A DNA stretch of 46,072 bases from positions 1-46,072 of the forward strand of contig JAAAJB010000266.1 in assembly GCA_016098155.1 (NCBI GenBank), written 5' to 3'. Positions 11,401 to 20,461 of this stretch are shown one piece after another. The notes under the pieces were generated by a model. The model made no database searches. It was given only the letters and a program-made list of their open reading frames with translations, and was not told where the DNA came from. The number at the start of each line of letters is the position of its first letter. The first letter of the stretch is position 1. Origin of the DNA: Actinomortierella ambigua (taxonomy: Eukaryota > Mortierellomycota > Mortierellomycetes > Mortierellales > Mortierellaceae). The translations under genes were made by a program, and so were the position numbers.

Positions 11401-12815
11401 GGTGAAGGAGGCGAGGACGCGAAATGATGCGCCAGAAACTGACGTCCAATGGGTGGCAGCTGTTCATGCACGGTATTAGGGGATATATGTTGATGCGAAT
11501 GCATCGCCGATGATGTGTGTCGCTGGTGTCGGTATCGAGTGCGTATTGCATGAGGTGCTGATGTTGGTGAGGAGGAGCGGCGAGCGTGCTGTAGATGCTG
11601 GCAGAGATCGCAAGCGCTAGCAGGGCGATGCTTTTGGGATAACCATGGTTTTGACACTGGATTGACTGGGAGAAGTGGTGTTTTGCTCCAGCGCTCCTCC
11701 AGCTCCCGCTCTGCAGTTTTGATGACCACCGCTTGGGCCCTCTTTTGCTCAGCCAGTCGCTTCAGACTGTCCATGGAAACCTTCAAAAAGTTGCCAAAGA
11801 CCACATGGAGGAGCTCGTAAGGCATATCGCCATAGTAGCATTCGCCTTCCATCTGCATCAGCATTTCCTTGACCCAGTCAGCATCCAGATCCTCATCCTC
11901 ATCCTCATCCTCATCATAATCTTTGTCGTCATCTTCCAGCGCATCCGGCTCGCCGACGCCGTGATTAGTCTTATGCTGAGACCAAGTACGTCTCGGCGGC
12001 ACCAGCTGGTCGTTGGGCGACCGCGAGGCTTTTGACCTGGAGGCGGTACCCATTTCTATGCGGGCAGACGATCCTGGTGAATGATCCTGGAGGACGTGGC
12101 GCTGGTGTGTACGGCCCATCGCCTTTTCAGCCTGACGCCTCTTGAGTTGGAAAGCCTTCATCTCAACAATCTTCTTGAGAGATCGTCCGCGAGGATTGGC
12201 ACAAAGGATTTTGCGAAAGCTAGGACCGTAAACAGACAGGGCATCGCTCTGTGCCAGTTTTGTCTCTGTTGATGATGTGCCGTAGACCGCCCCTCCTCGG
12301 GTTGATACCGTTGTTGTGGTGGTAGAGGTGGAGGTGGAGGTGGAGGTGGCCGCGGTGGCCGAGACTGGCATGATGCCATCAGATCGTGTGGAGGTAGGCG
12401 CCGAGGGGACTAGGGCGGAGTTGGAGTTTTGTTGCGTAGCTCGCGAATTACGTGTAGTCGCAGCGGGTGGGACCCTGGAAGACAAGGAGGCGGAGGTGGA
12501 GCTGACAGAGGTATTTGAGGCGGACGAGGCAGTAGTGCAGGAGCTGGCGGTGTTGGAAAGCGGCGACCATGGTGACAGGGAGGATGCCATGAGCATTGCT
12601 TCGGAGGTAGAGCTCCTGCCTGCTAGGGCGGCGCATGATGCGGATGGTGCGTTTGCGGCAGGTGCCTGTGCGACGAAGGAGGACGCGGTGCTGCTATAGG
12701 ACTCGCTACTAGAGTTTTTTCCATTCGCCCCTGGCCTGTTCACAGCAGCGGCAGCAGCAACTGCCGCTGAAGACGGTGTGTACCAAAGCACGCGCCTCGT
12801 AGCATTAAGCGGCAT
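8421..12815 (-). CDS. F-box/LRR-like protein with F-box interrupted by a large insert
   Basis: One open frame of 1464 aa from the ATG at 12815. Residues 1-200 are Ser/Thr/Ala-rich. A run of Asp/Glu at about 295-315 precedes the first F-box helix (MPYELLHVVFGNFL, about 331-344). The rest of an F-box, DLYVCSLVNRQWRLAALRLM (about 724-743), follows only after some 380 residues of Ser/His-rich sequence. The C-terminal half has leucine-rich-repeat-like strands such as LQKLTIESL, LRRLSLRDSKGIT and FEELRLDQSRV. Proteins of this type recruit substrates to SCF ubiquitin ligases through Skp1; that role is inferred from family. A GTGAGC after GITGEGVE could mark a retained intron. An acceptor-like TTTATAG just 5' of 12815 precedes an open in-frame stretch, so an upstream coding exon is possible. 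Confidence 0.75.
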   Translation of the reverse strand: MPLNATRRVLWYTPSSAAVAAAAAVNRPGANGKNSSSESYSSTASSFVAQAPAANAPSASCAALAGRSSTSEAMLMASSLSPWSPLSNTASSCTTASSASNTSVSSTSASLSSRVPPAATTRNSRATQQNSNSALVPSAPTSTRSDGIMPVSATAATSTSTSTSTTTTTVSTRGGAVYGTSSTETKLAQSDALSVYGPSFRKILCANPRGRSLKKIVEMKAFQLKRRQAEKAMGRTHQRHVLQDHSPGSSARIEMGTASRSKASRSPNDQLVPPRRTWSQHKTNHGVGEPDALEDDDKDYDEDEDEDEDLDADWVKEMLMQMEGECYYGDMPYELLHVVFGNFLKVSMDSLKRLAEQKRAQAVVIKTAERELEERWSKTPLLPVNPVSKPWLSQKHRPASACDLCQHLQHARRSSSPTSAPHAIRTRYRHQRHTSSAMHSHQHISPNTVHEQLPPIGRQFLAHHFASSPPSPGYTSSSSSDAPHFTTYSNESDPYLGDEGGSRSELDSEAYSGEEDDEMEEDGNRGHHTHQGESESIDNLVASLSIGHGYQPDYTSEDMDAQSIGSNDATEHGRSIHEARSGQTMVIDAGNSVATARAHATTDHSSIVTRTRSNSISSTASSALAGYSKAGRDDSYHRRLRHHQHYHRRHHLHSVPHVSGQDSTVPHCHCQRECDAHYWPKELRAFHKSGINRIGDDQDEESTLHELHRDQYFHPITHVALRSDLYVCSLVNRQWRLAALRLMWQSVVLDVESCHLERSGIVDCTCHLAPTDVPPICMPSSSSSSGSRSPRLGSRPSTSTSSRSRSHNHVERSPLLFSSSYAASSSSASSSSSFSTSSSSTTSPRISRHFFSPSRTRLETMLDSYLELYGLDLAKSVQTVELDLQLLASWSLNDSGISVNIKRILHRLAPFNHLRLISAQHQTASDEENAANFRFVMEGLYGNIHHLHFSPGFAISRVWVQEMDRMPRLQKLTIESLNSMERVDYDWSRIRQLVLHAIIPSSLFGIPRPIPISSTPPTPPPTPHTFHENGGTIGPGLMSLLPASSSIPNSSAVNGGLAMGIGSMVADQALPAHHPFLTMDSTFNSLNTTHGTSSFVLGTPPDTLFHVNNNSPISSLITSMASSYTHPNPTQHLLHHPVAKLVRQLRPGWWLWNGLRRLEIQMKNVVLPREWLQELVAVLSHRARAEQDLMRMHEQETNVLRRPSASSGSPLAALTSGSSSKFEVYQEHLLQERLCNMYGLGPRIEVFHLDCEVSHPHKEILMDLMTQWGHQLKEFYFSQSAELTDEFFWCCLQHGKNLRRLSLRDSKGITGEGVEVSDPHNHYDQHFHHRPPWMDQWSSVVSKGEERKSAAGGSFVLPSTQADLDNSELPESSKTEHGHHSDQTTVESVASLSCSPTERATSEARRATPKVVIRWRRDFEELRLDQSRVRSECLVALKQHCPGMRYKVRDVRWSNGQRKPDQMH

Positions 12816-14339
12816 TCTGCAGACAGCCCTTCCGTGTCCACTGGAGGTACTGTTGGTTGGGTGGAGCGCCGAAGCGGACTTGGGTTCCTATAAACAGAGA
12901 GACAGTGTGGAGGTGACAAGGTGAGAACGAATAAGAGTGTTGGATATTCCAGCGCAGCCCTCGTTGGCACGGAACACAAGAACCCTATTATGGGAAGAAG
13001 GTCGAATGGTTTTCGCCATACCAATCAATGGCAGCCTTAATGCAAGAAGGAGGAGAAGGAGCGGGATGCAGAGGAGAGCAAGAGCGAAAGAACAGTTTGA
13101 AAGGACGAATGGAGGAGCAAAGGATGAGACTGCGAGGATGAGAGGATGCGGCGAATGGGATGTAGATGGGGGGAAAGGAGGAAAGGGGGACGAGGTACGA
13201 GGGGGGGAAAAGAGGAAGGAAAAGAACGAAGAGGGGTGGGGGGAAGGGGAGAGAAAGAAGGGTTTGGTGGAGCGAAAGAGAGAGAAAAGAAGTGGGAAGG
13301 GGAGAAGAGGAGAAGAGGAACAGGAGGAAGAGGAGGGGGGGGAGAGCATTGGTGGGGGGGGGAAGGTGAGCACACAAACACCAACTCACACAGACATCCC
13401 CCATGCACACACACAACAGGGAGTGTGCGAGTGAGAGCGAGTGAGTGAGTGAGGAGTGAGAGTAGCAAACGCGGAAATGGTCAACATATCCCATGTATCT
13501 CCATGTAGAATGATTGCAACAAAAACAACGCTAAAGCTGAAGGGGAGTGGGAGTGGGAGTGGGAACAACAGGGAACTGACAGCATCGGCACCAATCCTTT
13601 GCACCAGTGTTGCAGCCACGCCTCCTCTCCTTTCCTCGCAGCACGCCATCCTCCACCCTCTGGGTAGGGCACGCATCCACTTTGGCTCTCCTCATTTTTC
13701 CTTCCTCTCCCGGTAAAACAACCCCTAGGAGAGCGCTACCTAGGAGAGAGAGTGTGAGAGACCTTGTCTAGAAAAGGACCTTCCTTGCCTTTTGGGGAGA
13801 GAAAGGACTGACTGCCCAGTTCATCATCCACCTTTTCCCTCTCCACCATTTTAGGCTCACATTCCAACTGTCAGTGCGTACAGCCTCTCGCCATCGAAGC
13901 ACCATACCAAATGTCGCACCACGCCATCGGCAGACAAGCACAGGTATAAAACGCCTTGACTCTCCCAAAAAGTCGGCACTCAATGGAACATGCAAATTGC
14001 CACCACTCCAGCGTTCTCACACACCCCGCCTCTTGCACAATTGACGCTAATAGGGGTAGAGGTGACAAGGAGAATAGCATATCCCTCTTCCTGGATATCA
14101 AGCGTAGCTCCCATCAGTTTTCACGGAGAAGCCATTGCTATTTACAACAGGTGTGCAACAAATGCATAAGACATCATACATCGACAGACAGATCATTGTT
14201 GACAAAAACAAAAGAACCGACATGGAACAAGGTACAGGTGTAGTAACAACATCCTTCTCAATATCTATTGATGATGCGGGGAATCATGGGGGGGAGAGCT
14301 AGCCTGATAACCACCAACCAAAAAAAAGGGCATCCTTCT
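12816..14339. other. Intergenic region with strong purine/pyrimidine strand bias
   Basis: From about 13110 to 13440 the plus strand is almost entirely purine, so the sense strand of the F-box gene is pyrimidine-rich. This resembles a fungal CT-rich promoter or leader. No protein is supported. The right end is 3' sequence of the PA2G4-family gene. Confidence 0.5.
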
Positions 14340-16183
14340 TTAGGCGTCCTTCTTCTCCTCGCCCTCCTTGCTGGCCTTCTTCTTCTTGGGACGGATCTCC
14401 GAGGCAAGGAGCTTGTTGATCTCCTCATCCTCAATCTTCTTCTCGGTCTGGATCAGCTCCAGATCGATGGGGGTCGAGGTGATACGGACGGGGCCGTTGG
14501 GCATGACGCAGACAGTGAACAGGAACTGGGCAACATACTCGCCATCCTTCTCCTCCTGGACCTCGTAGGCATCGACGACGCGGTGCTTGGTAGCCTCGAT
14601 CAGACCCATGCGAGCCTTCTTCTCGTCATCCATCTTGCGGAGGTTGAAGGGGAACTGGCCAAACTTCTTGGAGATCTCCGAGACAACGGCACGCGAAGTC
14701 TGCATCTTGAGCTTGTAGTTGCCGCTGGTCTTCTTGTAGATGGTCGTGCGCGACGAGCTCGACTTGATCTTGCCGTCACCGCTCGAAATCATAATGTCAA
14801 CGCAGTAGACCTCATTCTCGCCAAAGTTGCACTTGGAGAAATCGGCACGCTGGTTCTCGTTGGGGTTGAGAATGATCTGCTTGCTGCCGTCAATGACGTT
14901 GCGCTCCTGCTGGTGAGACAGCATGCCCTCGACGGGCTTGCAGCCGTAGGCAGCAGCGATCCTCTGAACGTGGTCGGTGACAACGTTGTTGACGTTGCCA
15001 GAGCGAATCAGGCGGACAGCAGCCTCAGCGGACTGGTAGGCAGCCATCAGGACATCAGCCTGCTTGCCCTTGATGGGGTTCTCCTTCGAGGCACCAACAA
15101 CGATGGTGGTGGCAGCAATGGAGCCATAGCCATCAATCTGAGCACCCAGCTCACTATTTCATCCAAATTGACGAACGAAAAAAAGAAAGAAAAGAGTGAG
15201 TCTGTATCCCAATAGCGATGACTCTCCAGATATGCATTGATCCCTTCTATGCACCAGATTCACTTACATCTTGACCATATCACCATTCTTCAGCTTGGGG
15301 GACTCACCATCCGAGGTAAGAGGAGAGAAGTGGCAAATGACGTTGTTCACCGAAATGCAGGTGGGGAAGCCAATGCCTAATAAAAAAAAGGGTTGTGGAG
15401 AAACAAGGCATTAGATCACAGCGAGTGCACACACCTTATCACCATTTTCGATTTTCTCAGGGGTGAGAGAGTCACTAGAAAATAAATCATCCCCCGCTTG
15501 CATCTCCTCCTCTTTTTTTACGTACCCTTGGAGATCTTCTTGTCCTTCTTGTAGACAGCCTGGGCAGCCTCCTCAATAGCCTTGTCACCGTTGACGCAAA
15601 GCTCGAGGATCGAGGCGCCATCAACGGAAGCAGCAGCAACCTGGGCAATGATGCCTAAAAAGAACGACCAAGTAGCAATTATTGCAAATGTGTCAGGGTT
15701 ATACTTGTCATTCTTCCGCTCAAATCCGACAGCGACTCAAGGAAAATATCACAGAAAGAGTATCCTCAAGGCTAGATGAGACAAAGCACGTACGGCTGGT
15801 GATGTCGGCAGCGGTCTTGTACTTGGTGAGGACGTCGGTGTTACTAAACAATCCCCCCCCCCAGAGCGCAGGTCAAAAGAACGCAACAGTAGTGTCAGCG
15901 CCATGGAGCAAAAGAGAAGATGTACCAGCCAATTGGCCACTTTGCTGTCCTGGAAAAGCACTGGTGGAAACAGGTCTCCCACATAACCGCTGTGAAGGTA
16001 GGTTGCGCCCTGAATGGGACTTGGCAGGGGAAACCTTTGTGCTGGTCCTTGGGGTAGCCAATGTTCCTGGGAATGCTTCAATTTGTAGCATAGGCAAGCC
16101 ATGCACAAGAATGCTCCTTACGCGACGGTGATGTCCTCAGGCTCGGCGACAACGGGCTTCTTAGCGGCGGCAGGCTTGCTCAT
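14340..16183 (-). CDS. PA2G4/EBP1-family protein (methionine-aminopeptidase fold)
   Basis: Five exons join in phase: 16183-16122, 15843-15794, 15654-15526, 15376-15268 and 15153-14340, giving 387 aa, close to human PA2G4 (394). Donors are GTAAGG, GTACGT, GTACGT and GTAAGT, and all acceptors end in TAG. Recognisable blocks in order are [74 protein letters not shown] and RTTIYKK. The tail is Lys-rich ([14 protein letters not shown]), as in this family. The family has the pita-bread fold of type II methionine aminopeptidase but lacks peptidase activity. It binds RNA and the ribosomal exit tunnel; the S. pombe member is Cdb4. It acts in ribosome function and growth control. Confidence in the family is high; the specific role here is inferred. 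Confidence 0.93.
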
Positions 16184-17054
16184 GGTGGTTCAATGCAGAA
16201 GGAGGAGGTGGGAAGAGGCTGGACAATGATCAACAAACAAGGTGAGAAAAAGCAACACTCTGGCGACGAAGCACATGCGATCAAAAATTCAATCTTCTAC
16301 GTAGACCTGGCGCGGGGCGGGGGGGGCATCCCCCTTCCAATGGTAACCACGTATGCAGCACCCAGAAGTATGTGTTCGCTCTTGGCTCCTCCCCTTCGCT
16401 GCCTCTATTTATGTCATAAACCAGCTGGGAGAGTAGGTATCAGTGGTGAATGTTAGGACGGACGCTGTGCTTTCTTTCTCTCCCCTTATCTCTCTATCCC
16501 TCTCTCATCCTTGAATATCGAATACTATGCAATACGATCCATGCTGACCGCCACAAAGCATAGGCGCATAAGCACCATGAATGATTGGGACTTGTGCTGA
16601 AGTTGCAATTGCCTATGAAAATAACAGTGCTGTAGTAGGGGAAAATGCTATTTGGTAGAGAGAGAGGGCTGTGTACTCTCAGAAAGCTTCCCTCTTAGCC
16701 TCTTTCTCAGAAGTTTATCAATGTTTAAATCCAATTAAAACTCAAGTAGGGGAAAGATTTTTTTTTTTTTTGCCAACATATAGCGAGAGCACTATGTATA
16801 CTTCAAAAAAACATAAAACGAAAAATAAGAGGGTAGGTAAATGAATATGGTGAAGGGGAAAGATACCCTTTCACCTTTGTTTTTCTAGTTCTTGCTTTGC
16901 GGAGGAGGTCCATCAAGCACAGTACCAACCAAGGGAACAACAACACGACTACTGGTGCGCACGACCAATACCCCTGGTAGCCTGAGCCGCCTTCTCGGCA
17001 TCGCCCTCACCAATCATGGCAGGAGAAGGGGGGGGTGTGTCCATACTCCTGGCA
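16184..17054. other. Spacer between PA2G4-family gene and H+-ATPase gene
   Basis: This holds the promoter of the PA2G4-family gene on its left side and the 3' region of the H+-ATPase gene on its right. A weak TATA-like ATAAATAG on the minus strand lies near 16404-16411, about 220 nt upstream of the ATG at 16183. I see no gene. Confidence 0.45.
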
Positions 17055-20000
17055 CTACTCCTCTGCCAAACCCATCCGGCCCCTCTCATGCACCTCCTCC
17101 TTGCCTGCGGCGCCTGAATGCTGGTTGTTGGCATTAAACGCCTCCAAGACACGGGCCTTGAGCATCACCTCACGCAGCTTGTCAATGTTGCTCCAGACAT
17201 GCTGCTGCTGTCGGTGGCGCTCCTTACGCAGGCGGAGTTTCTCCCTACGCTGTGGAGTTGGGGCCGCATAGGCAGTGAGCTCAAAGGACCAGATGCGGAA
17301 GATCTGGACCTTGACAAAGTCTAGGATGACAAAGTAGCCAAACGAAATCAACAGGATCACAACGGCCTGGCCCCACGGAATGGCCTTGGTCAATCCACCA
17401 AATCCGACCATCAACAACGCGACAATCTGGGTGCCAATAATAACGATCGAGAACAGCGGTGAGGGAAGGTTCTCCCAAAAGTAACCGGCCAGACGGGTGG
17501 AAAAGATGGTGAAATGAGGCGCGGACGAAATGTGGAGGTACATGACCGACTCGAGCGGACTGTCCTCAACGGGCTGATAGCCGAAATGGTACCAGAACGT
17601 GTAAAAGTGCGCAAACGACAACGCAGTCAGACAAGCACCCAGAATGATCGACAATGAAATCAGCTGACCAATGCGCCACTTGTCCGGATGGGGCGAGATC
17701 TTGGCATTGTCGACCGAGATGACGAGCGTTGCAGCGTCGTTGAGGATACAGATCAGGATCAAAAGGCGGGCAGGTAGCGACCAGTCGTACGCCATCACGA
17801 CGACGAAGAAGAACATCAAAAAGTGCACCGTTGACGTGATACGATACAACGCATACGAACGCATACGCTGGAAAATCGCGCGCGACGTCAGCAGACCATC
17901 GACGATCGTCGACAGACCCGGGGCGAGCAACACAATGTCGGCGGCTGAGCGAGCAGCATCCGTACAACCATGGACAGCAATACCGACGTTGGCCTTCTTC
18001 AGGGCGGGCGCATCATTGACACCATCACCAGTCATTCCGACCAGGATACCGCGCTGCTGCAGCAGTTCGACGACACGGTACTTGTGTTCGGGAATGACCT
18101 GAGCGAAACCATCGGCGCGAATGCAGTGCTCTGTAATCTCCTCGTCTGACTTGTCCTCATCGACCAAATGGCCGGCATCCAGAATGACACGGGTCATGCC
18201 CAAACGGTGCGAGACTTCCTTGGCAATAATAAGCTGGTCACCGGTGATCATCTTGACATCTACACCCATCTCCTTGCAACGACGGATTGTCTCTGCAGAG
18301 TCTGGGCGAGGCGGGTCAATCAGCGAGATCATGCCAATCAACTGCCAGTTGTCTAAATCGTTCTCGACCGTTCGGGCAACACCCAGGGCACGGAGACCGC
18401 GCTTGGCCAGTGCATTCACGGCACGGACAGCATCGTCGTCACCGCCAACGAGGCGAATGATGACCTGGGGAGCACCCTTGGCGACCTTGAAGGACTCGCT
18501 GGTGTCGGTGTTGGTGATGGTGGCTTGGGTCAGCTTGGTGGCAGGGTTGAAGGGCAAGAACGAGGTCACCTTGAAACCAGGCACAGTGTGCTTGTGGGTG
18601 CGGTTCCGGAGAATCTCGAGCTGTTCTTCGGCAGCCGTGCGGACAGCAAGCTCAATGGGGTCGTTGGCACCGGGCTCGGCAGCGAGGTACGAATACAGCA
18701 AGATATCGTCTGCGGTGTAGTTGTTGGCCAGGTAAGGCTCATCAAAGGTCAGCTCGTTGAGGGTAAGCGTACCAGTCTTGTCCGAACAGAGCACCGAAAC
18801 CGAGGCCATCTCCTCGACGGCTGTCAGTCGCTTCACGATGACTTTCTTGGCAGCGAGTTGCTTCGCACCAACGGCCATCGTTACTGACATGACAGTAGGC
18901 AGACCGACAGGGATGGCAGCGACCGTCAACACAAGGACACGGCTCAAGACGGTAGTGAATTTGCCGGCAGGCGTGCCGTGGAAGTGCACCAGCTGGTAGA
19001 TCAGGATAATACCAACCAGCACGCCGGTGATGAGAATTAAAAAGTTTCCAATGCGGTTGATGATCTTCTGGAAGTGACCTTCCTCGGTGGTGATCGAGAT
19101 CAGATTAGCGGCACGTCCGATGAAGGTGTTGATGCCCGTCTTGGTCACGACAGCCATCTGCTGACCTTGCTTGACAATCGACGACGAGTAGACGACATTA
19201 CCCTTCTTCTTGGACACGGGAAGCGACTCTCCCGTCAGCGCAGACTGGTCCACCAGCAAGTCGCCCTCGGTGACCTCGCCTGTGGCACCGATGCCCAGCA
19301 AGCGACCGTCGGCAGGGATGATATCGCCGAGGCGAAGGACAATAATGTCGCCAGGCACCAAATCAGCCGTATTGAGCTCCACGATGTGACCCTCGCGGTA
19401 GACACGGGTCTTGAGGGCAAGGGTTTGACGAAGAGCATCCAAGGCCGACTCTGCCTTGGACTCCTCGACGAAACCAATGGTGGCGTTGATCAGAAGCAGC
19501 GCGAGAATAATGCCGAAATCGAGCCAGTCTTGGACAATAGCACTAAAATTTTAGTTTGTTTCAATGAAAAGAAGGGCAGTTGGAATGAGTTGTGGTGGTG
19601 ATACAAAAGTTGCATATGGACCTTCCACATCTGCTCATGTTGACGTCTTGCTTTGACCATATTAGGCATGTCCGTGGGTAAGTTGGACATTTACATCTCT
19701 TAAAGCGGCTTCTGAGCCTCACTCACCTCACAATACAGGCAACCTCGATTAGGTAGGCGATAGCGCCTGTGAAGTAGCTAAGAAACTTGAGGATCGGGTT
19801 GCGCTTGTTCTCCTTGATCTCATTTGGACCAAAAGTGAGGCGACGCTGATCAGCTTCCTCGTTCGTCAGACCCTTGCTGGGGTCCGTGTGGAGTAGCTGT
19901 TCGAGCTCGGGCGAGATCTCATCCTTGTGCTCGTGGTGGTGCTGCTCTTCAACCTCGAGCGTCCCGCCCTTTTGACCATTCTTGGCCGTCTTTGCAGGCT

Positions 20001-20109
20001 CGATGGCGTCACCGACTTTCTCCTTTCCCTTTGGCGACGACAGCGACGACGTGGAAGAGTTGTTGTGCGCTTTTTTTTTCAATGTTTTTGTTGTTACCGT
20101 TGTTGTCAT
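17055..20109 (-). CDS. PMA1: Plasma-membrane H+-ATPase, P3A type
   Basis: Two exons, 20109-19727 and 19542-17055, join in phase 2 (donor GTGAGT, acceptor TTTTAG) to 956 aa. It pumps protons out of the cell using ATP and energises nutrient uptake. Signature motifs are TGES (about 231-234), DKTGTLT with the phosphorylated Asp near 382, MITGDQ, and TGDGVND (about 632-638). These positions nearly match yeast Pma1. Transmembrane blocks include the M4 segment AAIPVGLPTVMSV and M6 ICILNDAATLVISVDNAK, with the conserved membrane Asp. The N-terminus is poorly conserved, so the start is uncertain: the ATG at 20109 begins MTTTVTTKTLKKKAHNN, but an upstream exon at 20671 is also frame-compatible. The C-terminal tail is basic, then ends EEVHERGRMGLAEE. 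Regulation by the tail is plausible but not visible. Confidence 0.95.
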
Positions 20110-20440
20110 TACGGTACCAAGATGAGCCAAAGCGGAAGAAAAGAAGAAAGAAAAAAAAACAATACATGATTCGTGATGTCAGCAGATAGCAGAGAGAACG
20201 AATCCCCGGGAAACAGCCAAGTGCACACAAAGGGGTACTACTGTTACTCCTTGCTGGAAGGAGGAGGTGTGAGCGTGTTTGTGTGTAGACATTGTCCCAT
20301 TTCTTCCAGTGATGGGATCAACCAAGCTGACACCAGTGGCACAGTTCCTTTGAGGGGAAGAGGGGAAGAGAGGAACGTGCATACTGGGTACTGAACGTCA
20401 AAGGAAAGACGCAGCCCAGGGTGGAGGGAAATGAGACGAT

Positions 20441-20461
20441 GGAGAGAGAGAGAGAGAGAGA
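20441..20461. repeat. GA dinucleotide microsatellite
   Basis: About ten GA units within a longer purine tract upstream of the H+-ATPase gene. Confidence 0.8.

Noticed and set aside
14268..15215. Open plus-strand frame of about 315 codons
   Set aside because: Lies antisense to the last PA2G4-family exon, which is clearly conserved; the Leu/Val/Asp-rich translation is a codon-bias mirror.
20109..20130. Start of the H+-ATPase seven codons further upstream
   Set aside because: The codon at 20130 is TTG, not ATG; the first ATG in frame is at 20109.
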